5,368 bases of DNA from Bacillota bacterium (GTDB lineage: Bacteria > Bacillota > Clostridia > Peptostreptococcales > Anaerovoracaceae). Where the stretch lies: NCBI GenBank assembly GCA_016284575.1, contig JAEEPD010000046.1:1-5368 (forward strand). Direction: 5' to 3'. This document shows positions 1-5,368 of this stretch, piece by piece. Position 1 is the stretch's first letter; each line of letters opens with the position of its first letter. The notes under the pieces are model-generated. The model had not been told where the DNA came from and made no database searches. It saw only the letters and a program-made list of their open reading frames with translations. The translations under genes and the position numbers were made by a program.

Positions 1-1764
1 GTCGAGTATCAGGTCGTTTACGAGAACGTTCTTATAAGGCGCCTTTCCCTTTATGAATGTAGCGATGGCCATCAGGGAGTAGAACCAGCCTCTGGTCTGG
101 TCTATGCCTTCGCAGATGAAGTCCGCGGGGAAGCATTCCTTGTCGAATTCTTCCTTGTTCTCGAACGGATAGTGCATCTGGGCGAAAGGCATGGCTCCGC
201 TGTCGAACCAGCAGTCCATTACCTCCGGGATACGGCTCATCTTACCGCCGCATTCGCACTTGATGTGGACGTCGTCCACGTACGGACGGTGCAGCTCGAT
301 GCTTTCGTCTATGTCTTCCATGGCGAGCTCCACAAGCTCCTTGCGGCTTCCCACGCATACGATCTTGCCGCAGTCCGGGCAGCGCCAGATCGGAATGGGT
401 GTTCCCCAGTACCTGTTTCTGGAGATGGACCAGTCCTTGACGTCCGCCAGCCAGTTGCCGAAACGGCCTTCGCCCACGTAGGACGGATGCCAGCTTACGG
501 TATTGTTGTTGGCTACGAGCTGGTCCCTAAGATCCGTCATGCGGATGTACCAGGACGGCTTTGCGTAGTAGACGAGCGGAGTGTCGCAGCGCCAGCAGTG
601 CGGATAGTTGTGCTCCAGCTTCTGCTTGTCGTAGATCTTGTCTTCCGCGGCCAGCCACTTGATTATCTCTACGTCCAGACCCTCTTCCATTATGAAGCGG
701 CCCTTCCAGGGTGTTGCGGTGTATTTGCCTTCCTCGTCCACGGGGTTGACCACGGCCACGCCGTACTTTCTTCCGGCTACGTAGTCGTCCTCGCCGAACG
801 CGGGAGCGCAGTGGACTATACCGGTACCGTCTTCCGTGGTAACGTAGTCCGCGGTGCCTACGAAGAACGCCTTTCCGGGGATCTCGACGAACGGCATCAG
901 CTGCTCGTACTCCATGCCCTCCAGGTCCGCGCCCTTCATCTCCTCAACGATCTTATACTCGCCGTGGGAGCCAAGGACAGCGTCCACTCTGGCCTTGGCC
1001 ATGTAGTAGAACCTGCCGTTCTGCTCCGCCTTTACGTAGTCGATGTCCGGGCCTACTGCCAGGAACTCGTTGGCGGCAAGGGTCCACGCGGTGGTGGTCC
1101 ATGCCATGAAGTATGTGTTCTCCTCGCCCTTCTTCTTGAACGGAACGTAGAGCGAAGTTACCTTTATCATCTTGTAGCCCTGAGCCACCTCGTGCGAAGC
1201 AAGTCCTGTTCCGCAGCGCGGGCAGTAAGGCACTACCTTGTGTCCTTCGTAGATGAGTCCGGCCTTGAAGAATTCCTTGATTATCCACCAGCCGGTCTCT
1301 ATGTAGTTGTTGTCCAGGGTAATGTACGGGTGGTCCAGATCGATCAGATAGCCCATGCGGTGGGTCATGGTGCGCCACATGGATTCATAGGAAAATACGG
1401 AGTCTCTGCACTTTTCGTTGAACTCCTTGATGCCGTACTTTTCTATGTCCTGCTTGCCGGAGAAGCCCAGCTGCTTCTCGACCTCGATCTCCACGGGCAG
1501 TCCGTGGGTGTCCCAGCCGGCCTTGCGGCTGACCTTGTAGCCCTGCATGGTCTTGTATCTGAGGACTGAATCCTTCAGGGTTCTGGCCATAACGTGATGG
1601 ATGCCGGGCTTGCCGTTGGCGGTGGGAGGTCCCTCAAAGAACTGGAATACCGGGCCGTCTTCTCTTTCGCTTACGCAGCGGTCCAGCAGCTTCTCCTGAT
1701 CCCACTTGTCCGCCTGCTCCAGCTGAAGCTCGGCTATGGGTTTGTCTGATAAATTCTTGTACAT
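1..1764 (-). CDS. ileS: Isoleucyl-tRNA synthetase, type 2 (IleRS2), N-terminal 588 residues; 3' end outside window
   Basis: This cytoplasmic class I synthetase activates isoleucine with ATP, charges tRNA(Ile) and hydrolyses misactivated valine. The visible part starts with the Rossmann fold (FFEGPPTANGKPGIHH, residues 42-57, then GWDTHGLPVE at 83-92). The CP1 editing insertion follows, with CPRCGTGLASHEVAQGY at 181-197, a Thr-rich peptide WTTTAWTL at 222-229 and GTGIVHCAPAFGEDD at 313-327. The fold returns with DWSISRNRYWGTP at 444-456, a CxxC plus CxC metal-site pattern (462-505) and WFDSGAMPFAQ at 519-529. The frame stays open to base 1 and stops at LVNDLILD, just before the expected KMSKS loop. 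Full type 2 enzymes are about 1,040 residues, so KMSKS and the anticodon-binding domain are missing only because of the window edge. The start is ATG 1762-1764, with AGAGGG at 1770-1775 five bases upstream. PTANGKPGIHH and GWDTHGLPVE favour type 2 over type 1. Oddities are GIHH in place of HxGH and TTTAWT in place of TTTPWT. Confidence 0.97.
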   Translation of the reverse strand, partial: MYKNLSDKPIAELQLEQADKWDQEKLLDRCVSEREDGPVFQFFEGPPTANGKPGIHHVMARTLKDSVLRYKTMQGYKVSRKAGWDTHGLPVEIEVEKQLGFSGKQDIEKYGIKEFNEKCRDSVFSYESMWRTMTHRMGYLIDLDHPYITLDNNYIETGWWIIKEFFKAGLIYEGHKVVPYCPRCGTGLASHEVAQGYKMIKVTSLYVPFKKKGEENTYFMAWTTTAWTLAANEFLAVGPDIDYVKAEQNGRFYYMAKARVDAVLGSHGEYKIVEEMKGADLEGMEYEQLMPFVEIPGKAFFVGTADYVTTEDGTGIVHCAPAFGEDDYVAGRKYGVAVVNPVDEEGKYTATPWKGRFIMEEGLDVEIIKWLAAEDKIYDKQKLEHNYPHCWRCDTPLVYYAKPSWYIRMTDLRDQLVANNNTVSWHPSYVGEGRFGNWLADVKDWSISRNRYWGTPIPIWRCPDCGKIVCVGSRKELVELAMEDIDESIELHRPYVDDVHIKCECGGKMSRIPEVMDCWFDSGAMPFAQMHYPFENKEEFDKECFPADFICEGIDQTRGWFYSLMAIATFIKGKAPYKNVLVNDLILD

Positions 1765-1786
1765 ATGATCCCTCTTTATTTTTCAG

Positions 1787-1836
1787 AGCCGAGGTTTTGG
1801 GGTCCTCGTTTTCCGCACGAAAACAAAGCCTCAGCC
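1787..1836 (-). promoter_or_regulatory. Long hairpin in the ileS 5' leader
   Basis: Read on the minus strand, GGCUGAGG (1829-1836) pairs with CCUCGGCU (1787-1794), and CUUUGUUUUC (1819-1828) pairs with GAAAACGAGG (1804-1813). The loop is GUGCG (1814-1818). This gives 18 base pairs including several G-U pairs, interrupted only by a nine-base bulge, ACCCCAAAA (1795-1803), on the 3' side. The hairpin fills most of the leader between the predicted ileS start of transcription (near 1848) and the Shine-Dalgarno site at 1770-1775. No U-run follows the stem, so it is not an obvious terminator. The T-box consensus (GGTGGNACCGCG-like) is absent and the leader is too short for a normal T-box. A role in translation control or mRNA stability is an inference. 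Confidence 0.5.
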
Positions 1837-1854
1837 TAAACTGTCGAATAATTA

Positions 1855-1883
1855 AGTATAATGCCAAAACTGCCGCTTGTCCA
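1855..1883 (-). promoter_or_regulatory. Sigma-A-type promoter of ileS
   Basis: On the minus strand the -35 is TGGACA (1878-1883) and the -10 is TATACT (1855-1860), 17 bases apart; each hexamer matches five of six consensus bases. Transcription would start near 1848, giving a leader of about 85 nt before ATG 1764. The -35 lies inside the terminator hairpin of the upstream nitroreductase gene. A separate promoter here means ileS is its own transcription unit. Confidence 0.7.
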
Positions 1884-1907
1884 GTTTATATTGAACATAA
1901 GCGGCAG
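1870..1907 (-). terminator. Intrinsic terminator of the nitroreductase gene
   Basis: On the minus strand CTGCCGCTT (1899-1907) is perfectly complementary to AAGCGGCAG (1870-1878). The inner GUUC and GGAC add four pairs after an AU bulge, and the stem is followed directly by TTTT (1866-1869). It lies about 47 bases after the nitroreductase stop codon. The U-run is short, so termination may be incomplete. The 3' arm overlaps the ileS -35 element. Confidence 0.65.
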
Positions 1908-1954
1908 CTTGTATCGTTTTCTTTCTCGGTTTTACGCAGTTTCGGGCTTCATGA

Positions 1955-2647
1955 TCACCATTTGCCGGAATGGATGCGCTCAGAGGCTTCGGGCGCCAGC
2001 TGCGGCGGCCGCTCCGCATCATCCTTCGCCCAGCCCAGACCTATATAGCAGGGGAAGATCCAGCCCTCCGGCGCGCCAACAGCCTGCGAAACGAAATTCC
2101 TCTCATCGCCTACGGGTATGCGCATGGATGTGGCAAGCCCCTCGGCAGCGGCTGCAAGAAAGATGTTTTCGATAACGCACCAGATGCTGGCAAAGCTGTT
2201 GAGCATGTTGATAGGCAGCTCGCCATCAGTGGGGAGCTCCAGCTTCACGAGCTTCGCAAAGGGCGGCGCTGCCTTAAAGAAGGGCAGGATGACGCAGCCG
2301 CTTTCATTGAGCATGCTGTACTGCCTTGGAATGGCGATGCTGTACATGGCTCTCTGAGCCTTTACCTCCGGCGCGATCTCCTCCCCGGATGCCGCAAAGG
2401 CCGCTGCAGCGCCTGCAGGAGCCGAAGCCCCGGACGCACTTCCCTTCGCGAATTTCTCTGCCGCTGCCAGCGCAGCCTTTTTCTCCTCCTCTGTACGCAG
2501 GACCACGAACTCCCAGCTCCTGAGATGGTCATTGCTTGGAGCCTTCAGCCCGGCTCCTATGATGCGCTTAAGCACATCCTCTGGGACCTCCTTATCCAAC
2601 AGATCCCTCACTGTCCTGCGTCTTTCTATTGCCTCATAAAATTCCAT
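1955..2647 (-). CDS. Nitroreductase-family FMN flavoprotein
   Basis: Nitroreductase-fold enzymes bind FMN as dimers in the cytoplasm and use NAD(P)H to reduce nitro compounds, quinones or other electron acceptors; the substrate here cannot be told. The 230-residue protein has the N-terminal FMN-phosphate motif ERRRTVRD (8-15), then APSNDHLRSWEF (36-47) at the usual APSxxNxQPWxF site. The helical core includes FASIWCVIENIFLAAAAEGLA (152-172), and the C-terminal segment WIFPCYIGLGWAKDD (196-210) carries the family's closing strand. Residues usually Asn and Gln in the FMN site are His41 and Arg43, which marks a divergent subfamily. An Ala/Gly/Ser-rich stretch at about 68-88 looks like a flexible lid or insertion. 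I chose ATG 2645-2647 because GAGGTGG at 2652-2658 is well placed for it; an ATG five codons upstream (2660-2662) would contain that site. The gene is monocistronic, between its own promoter and terminator, and divergent from the adenylate-forming gene. Confidence 0.9.
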   Translation of the reverse strand: MEFYEAIERRRTVRDLLDKEVPEDVLKRIIGAGLKAPSNDHLRSWEFVVLRTEEEKKAALAAAEKFAKGSASGASAPAGAAAAFAASGEEIAPEVKAQRAMYSIAIPRQYSMLNESGCVILPFFKAAPPFAKLVKLELPTDGELPINMLNSFASIWCVIENIFLAAAAEGLATSMRIPVGDERNFVSQAVGAPEGWIFPCYIGLGWAKDDAERPPQLAPEASERIHSGKW

Positions 2648-2651
2648 AAGT

Positions 2652-2658
2652 CCACCTC
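2652..2658 (-). promoter_or_regulatory. Shine-Dalgarno site that decides the nitroreductase start
   Basis: GAGGTGG on the minus strand lies four bases before ATG 2645-2647. The upstream in-frame ATG at 2660-2662 has only GGCAGG immediately touching it, so the downstream start is preferred. Confidence 0.7.
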
Positions 2659-2693
2659 GCATCCTGCCTGCTATAAATATTCTTTATGAGCTA

Positions 2694-2722
2694 ATGATAT
2701 ACTACCGGAGCGCTTTTTTCAA
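2694..2722 (-). promoter_or_regulatory. Sigma-A-type promoter of the nitroreductase gene
   Basis: On the minus strand the -35 is TTGAAA (2717-2722) and the -10 is TATCAT (2694-2699), with 17 bases between and five of six consensus matches in each. The -35 lies within the inverted repeat at 2710-2729, so a repressor bound there would block it. The expected leader is about 40 nt. Confidence 0.6.
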
Positions 2723-2729
2723 TAAGCGC
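2710..2729. promoter_or_regulatory. Inverted repeat over the nitroreductase -35, candidate operator
   Basis: GCGCTT (2710-2715) and AAGCGC (2724-2729) form perfect six-base arms around an eight-base AT-rich centre, a 20-bp site of the size bound by dimeric helix-turn-helix regulators. It covers the nitroreductase -35. The regulator is unknown and no regulator gene is in the window. A chance palindrome or weak hairpin is possible. Confidence 0.35.
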
Positions 2730-2744
2730 ATCCTTGAGCATTTA

Positions 2745-2774
2745 TGGACAGCGCTGTGCATGGGATGGTATACT
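2745..2774 (+). promoter_or_regulatory. Promoter of the adenylate-forming gene with extended -10
   Basis: The -35 is TGGACA (2745-2750) and the -10 is TATACT (2769-2774), with an 18-base spacer. TGG directly before the -10 supplies the extended -10 TGn motif. Transcription should begin near 2781, giving a leader of about 43 nt. The perfect palindrome ACAGCGCTGT (2748-2757) overlaps the -35 and could be an operator, though it is short. Confidence 0.65.
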
Positions 2775-2823
2775 GGATCAGTAAACAGTACTCACGCATA
2801 AGTGTCTGAAAAGGGAGTCCGTC

Positions 2824-4188
2824 ATGAAAAAGACCGGTATTTTCAAAGCCATGAAGCTCTGCAGGGACTATCAGAGGATGGGACCTGAGCAGCGCCTTGC
2901 CCTTCAGCAGGCAAGGCTTAAAGAGCTGGTGAACCATGCAAGAAAGAACAGCCCCTACTACAGCAAGCTGTACAAGGACGTTCCAGAGGGTTTTGAGCTG
3001 CAGGATCTTCCGCCGGTAAACAAGAGGACGCTGATGGAGCACTGGGACGACTGGGTCTGCGACCGGAGGCTGACCCTGGACAGAGTCGAAGGCTTCATGG
3101 AAGACAAAAACAATATCGGCAGGCTGCTGGATGGCGAATATATGGTGTTCACCACCTCCGGCTCCACAGGAAACCCGCTGGTGGCGGTCGTCGACAGAAA
3201 TGCCAACAGTATAATGGGCGGCATCAGCGCTGTCAGAAGCTACGCCAGGTCCGAGGATCTGAAGGCCTTCGTAAAGCGGGGAGGAAAGAGCATGGGCCTG
3301 TTTGCGGACGAGGGCTTCTACCTCGGTAACAGCAGCATCAGGTCCAGACTCCGCACCATGCCCTGGAAGAAAAAGCAGCTGGCGGTATCCAGCGCCCTCT
3401 ATCCGATACCCAGAATAGTGCAGCAGCTCAACGAATTCCAGCCCGCCATGCTGGGCGGATATCCTTCCAATCTTGAGCTGCTCATAGATGAGGCGGAGGC
3501 CGGAAGGCTCCATATTTCTCCTGTCATAATCATGACCGGAGGAGAATACCTTTCCGACAGTCTCCGGAAACGACTGGCTGAGACCTTTCACTGCTACGTC
3601 CAGACCTCCTACTCCTGCACAGAGGGCGGCACCGTGGCCTGCGAGTGCAGAAAACAGCATTTTCACATCAATGACGACTGGCTGATAGTGGAGCCTGTGG
3701 ACGCGGAGGGGAATCCCGTCCCGGACGGAGTTCTTTCAGACAAAATACTTCTGACCAATCTCTACAACTACACCCAGCCCTTCATACGCTACGAGCTGAC
3801 GGACCGGGTGATAATGCACCATGAGCCCTGCGGCTGCGGCGATCCTTCGCCCTGGATAGAACTGGAGGGACGCACCGACGACGTTACCAGCTTCACAGAA
3901 GATGGGAGGGCAATAAAGATAGCCCCCCTTTCCGTCTATGCTGCGCTGAAGGAAGTCCACGAACTTCGGCGCTTCCAGCTGCTGGTGTACCCGGGGAATA
4001 CAATAGAGCTCCGAATGGAAGAAAAAGAGGGCGTGGACAGGCAGGAAGCCTTTGAAAAGGCAAAGGAGCGCCTGAGAGCATATCTAAAGACCCAGGGCGT
4101 GCAGCATACCGAGATCTGCCTTTCAGAGGAAGCCCCAAGGCAGGACCCGGGCAGCGGAAAATTCAAACACATCATAAGAATGAAATAG
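2824..4188 (+). CDS. CapK/PaaK-like adenylate-forming enzyme (phenylacetate-CoA ligase family)
   Basis: Members of this superfamily activate a carboxylic acid with ATP to an acyl-adenylate; phenylacetate-CoA ligases then pass it to CoA, while CapK-type relatives are linked to polysaccharide modification and many are uncharacterised. The 454-residue protein has the P-loop-like motif TTSGSTGNP (110-118), YSCTEGG (263-269) at the A5 position, RYELTDRV (322-329) and GRTDDV (349-354) at the A7/A8 hinge, and a C-terminal SGKFKH (444-449) whose Lys446 fits the catalytic A10 lysine. Cysteines at 273, 275, 336 and 338 (VACEC and PCGCG) resemble the paired cysteines in PaaK relatives and may bind metal. 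No signal peptide or membrane segment is seen, so it is cytoplasmic. AAGGGAG at 2811-2817 supports the start. All core motifs are present, so it is probably active. It stands alone between its own promoter and a terminator, with no CoA, glycan or peptide synthesis partner nearby, so its substrate is unknown. Confidence 0.88.
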   Translation: MKKTGIFKAMKLCRDYQRMGPEQRLALQQARLKELVNHARKNSPYYSKLYKDVPEGFELQDLPPVNKRTLMEHWDDWVCDRRLTLDRVEGFMEDKNNIGRLLDGEYMVFTTSGSTGNPLVAVVDRNANSIMGGISAVRSYARSEDLKAFVKRGGKSMGLFADEGFYLGNSSIRSRLRTMPWKKKQLAVSSALYPIPRIVQQLNEFQPAMLGGYPSNLELLIDEAEAGRLHISPVIIMTGGEYLSDSLRKRLAETFHCYVQTSYSCTEGGTVACECRKQHFHINDDWLIVEPVDAEGNPVPDGVLSDKILLTNLYNYTQPFIRYELTDRVIMHHEPCGCGDPSPWIELEGRTDDVTSFTEDGRAIKIAPLSVYAALKEVHELRRFQLLVYPGNTIELRMEEKEGVDRQEAFEKAKERLRAYLKTQGVQHTEICLSEEAPRQDPGSGKFKHIIRMK

Positions 4189-4191
4189 AAA

Positions 4192-4219
4192 AAGGCTGCA
4201 CCCTCACCGGTGCAGCCTT
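4192..4219. terminator. Bidirectional intrinsic terminator between convergent genes
   Basis: AAGGCTGCACC and GGTGCAGCCTT form a perfect 11-bp stem (9 G/C-rich pairs at 4194-4202 and 4209-4217) around the six-base loop CTCACC. On the minus strand it is followed by TTTTT, a good terminator for the TM2-domain gene, which stops 15 bases upstream. On the plus strand only TTAT follows, but the stem begins three bases after the stop of the adenylate-forming gene and probably serves it too. Confidence 0.85.
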
Positions 4220-4233
4220 ATCGATTACAAAGC

Positions 4234-4881
4234 CTATCTTCCTGCAACAAGATTCTTGCCGTAGCAGTCAGGGAATCTGCCTGCAATAATGCGTATGATA
4301 TCGAAAACATAACCTATGCCGAAAAGTCCTGCGGTGAACAGGTAAAGAAGCCCCATCCTGTAGCGCCTGACATAGAAATAATGAACGCCGAATATACCGA
4401 ACATTACGCAGAGTATGACGGCAGCCACCCAGCTGAAGGAGGACATGTTTTCAGGTTCAGCCTCCTCCATGCTTCTCAGCATGCGGCTCTTTCTTGGGTA
4501 GATGATGGCCACTGTTAGGGCACCGAAGAACAGCAGGAATACAAACACTCCTGCAAACAGATCCGAAACGCGGCTGTCAGGTATGACAAAGCCGAAGAAG
4601 AAGCTTGCCGCCATCGCGCCCACCCAGTAAAGAAGGTATTTTTTCCATTGGGCCAGCTTTTCCTCGTGAGCCTGGTTTTCCTCGGTGAAATACCTGAACT
4701 TTTCCTTTTCAAGCTCCACCGCCCTTACCTGGGCTTCGTTTATGAGCCTGGTACGCCTTTCGTTGGGATTGTCAATAAAAATTTTAGTTCCGCAGTACTT
4801 GCAGAAGTACTGGTCCTGCTGCTCGTTGAAATGAAGCTCAGCTCCGCAGGATGGACATTTAAGATCTATAATGCTTGCCAT
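4234..4881 (-). CDS. Zinc-ribbon and TM2-domain membrane protein, function unknown
   Basis: The 215-residue product opens with a zinc ribbon, CPSC (9-12) and CKYC (27-30), followed by a charged helical stretch (about 41-82) that may form a coiled coil. Two hydrophobic segments follow (about 83-101 and 107-127), then a basic loop PRKSR. The C-terminal half (about 148-200) matches the TM2 domain: two membrane helices joined by a short turn, with GIFGVHYFYVRRYRMG (162-177) at the characteristic G-x-H-x-FY site and an Asp (194) in the second helix. No signal peptide is seen; the ribbon should lie in the cytoplasm with four membrane spans in total. TM2 proteins are common in bacteria and mostly uncharacterised. 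ATG 4879-4881 is chosen because GGGGG (4887-4891) precedes it and the zinc ribbon begins right after; the longer reading frame upstream merely overlaps recX. It lies 43 bases after recX and has a promoter of its own. Confidence 0.82.
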   Translation of the reverse strand: MASIIDLKCPSCGAELHFNEQQDQYFCKYCGTKIFIDNPNERRTRLINEAQVRAVELEKEKFRYFTEENQAHEEKLAQWKKYLLYWVGAMAASFFFGFVIPDSRVSDLFAGVFVFLLFFGALTVAIIYPRKSRMLRSMEEAEPENMSSFSWVAAVILCVMFGIFGVHYFYVRRYRMGLLYLFTAGLFGIGYVFDIIRIIAGRFPDCYGKNLVAGR

Positions 4882-4915
4882 GTCTTCCCCCGATAATTGA
4901 TCCCTTATCCTTTGA

Positions 4916-4944
4916 ATTATATAATCATTTGCGCAGTCTGTCCA
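4916..4944 (-). promoter_or_regulatory. Promoter of the TM2-domain gene, partly inside recX
   Basis: On the minus strand the -35 is TGGACA (4939-4944), within the last codons of recX, and the -10 is a perfect TATAAT (4916-4921) directly after the recX stop. The spacer is 17 bases. The leader would be about 28 nt. The TM2 gene can therefore be expressed independently, and also by read-through from recX, since no terminator lies between them. Confidence 0.65.
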
Positions 4945-5368
4945 GCACAGCATAGATGACGCTGCTGCCAAAGCCAAGGGCTGCGAGCTTTCTTGCAACC
5001 TTGGCAAGAAGCTTATCATCCATCTCTTTTCCAGCCGCCATGCGCTCCGCCTGAGCCATGGCCAGATCCATCTCAGAGGGCGCGTTTTCATCATCGGACT
5101 CTGCTCCGAAGGCCGCCTGGGAAGCCGCCTTATCGATGCCCTTTTTAGCCAGCTCGCTTTCTATGCGGAAGCGTCCCTTGCCCTGATCGCGGGCCCTGCT
5201 TATATATCTGGCAGCGTAGGCAGCATCGTCCAGGTAGCCCCGCGCCTTAAGAGCCTCCGTTGCTGCCGCGATATCCTCCTCAGGGTAGCCCTTAAGCTTC
5301 AGCTTCTGCCTGAGCTCTCTTTCGCTCAGCATACCCCGGTCCAGAATGCCTGCAGCTGCCTCAAGGGC
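4925..5368 (-). CDS. recX: RecX regulatory protein, 5' end outside window
   Basis: RecX is a small cytoplasmic protein that binds RecA filaments and modulates their growth, limiting recombination and the SOS response. The 147 visible residues show the typical helical repeats: ILDRGMLSERELRQKLKLKGY (about 8-28), then GYLDDAAYAARY (about 44-55) and GKGRFRIESELAKKGI, ending with a helix LLAKVARKLAALGFGSSVIYAVLDRL. An ATG at 5330-5332 would give 135 residues, but the frame stays open to the right edge and ALEAAAGILDRG before it fits the family's first helix, so I take the true start to be beyond the window. An acidic, low-complexity link (ESDDENAPSEMD) separates the second and third repeats. recA, its usual neighbour, is not visible. 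The gene ends in TGA at 4925-4927. Confidence 0.9.
   Translation of the reverse strand, partial: ALEAAAGILDRGMLSERELRQKLKLKGYPEEDIAAATEALKARGYLDDAAYAARYISRARDQGKGRFRIESELAKKGIDKAASQAAFGAESDDENAPSEMDLAMAQAERMAAGKEMDDKLLAKVARKLAALGFGSSVIYAVLDRLRK

Noticed and set aside
172..1569. A 465-codon plus-strand open frame opposite ileS
   Set aside because: It lies antisense to the conserved IleRS coding frame, has no recognisable domain and no ribosome site; biased third positions in ileS keep the opposite frame free of stops.
1765..1850. T-box riboswitch upstream of ileS
   Set aside because: No GGTGGNACCGCG-like element, no terminator with a U-run and too short a leader; only a plain hairpin is seen.
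1970..2689. A 239-codon plus-strand open frame opposite the nitroreductase
   Set aside because: It is antisense to a recognisable nitroreductase, is rich in Arg, Cys and Ser as shadow frames are, and lacks a ribosome-binding site.
2719..3666. A 315-codon minus-strand open frame opposite the adenylate-forming gene
   Set aside because: The plus strand encodes clear adenylation motifs here; the minus frame has no family resemblance and runs into the divergent promoter region.
4882..5094. A 71-residue N-terminal extension of the TM2-domain protein
   Set aside because: It overlaps recX in another frame, has shadow-like composition, and a Shine-Dalgarno site and the zinc ribbon both point to the start at 4881.
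1..5368. A defence system, mobile element or biosynthetic cluster
   Set aside because: No transposase, integrase, nuclease, repeat array, carrier protein or toxin-antitoxin pair was found; the genes are single, mostly separate transcription units.

Overview
The window reads as chromosomal DNA of an ordinary housekeeping type from a low-to-moderate GC Gram-positive anaerobe, most likely a Clostridia-like Firmicute. This rests on strong purine-rich Shine-Dalgarno sites, frequent AGG and ATA codons, and family resemblance of the proteins. The taxonomic call is an inference; no rRNA or other marker is present. No mobile element, CRISPR array, tRNA or rRNA was seen.

Layout. Positions 1-1764 (minus) hold the first 588 codons of a type 2 isoleucyl-tRNA synthetase (ileS), cut by the left window edge just before the expected KMSKS loop. 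Its upstream region has a good sigma-A-like promoter (-35 at 1878-1883, -10 at 1855-1860) and a leader of about 85 nt that folds into one long hairpin. No T-box signature is visible. Positions 1955-2647 (minus) encode a nitroreductase-family flavoprotein, closed by an intrinsic terminator (1870-1907) that overlaps the ileS promoter. Positions 2648-2823 are a divergent control region with promoters facing both ways and two palindromes. Positions 2824-4188 (plus) encode a CapK/PaaK-like adenylate-forming enzyme. A terminator at 4192-4219 separates it from two convergent minus-strand genes: a zinc-ribbon/TM2-domain membrane protein (4234-4881), with its own promoter at the 3' end of recX, and recX (4925 to the right edge, 5' end missing).

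How the genes work together. They do not form one pathway. IleRS charges tRNA(Ile), RecX modulates RecA, and the other three have only family-level functions. Each transcription unit except recX, whose upstream region lies outside the window, has a recognisable promoter. Three of the four promoters share the -35 hexamer TGGACA. The most notable item is the ATP-binding signature of IleRS, which reads GIHH instead of HxGH. This swapped form of type 2 IleRS is associated with extreme mupirocin resistance. I found no convincing evidence of an undescribed multi-gene system; the best leads are regulatory (the ileS leader and the overlapping terminator/promoter) and the orphan adenylate-forming enzyme.
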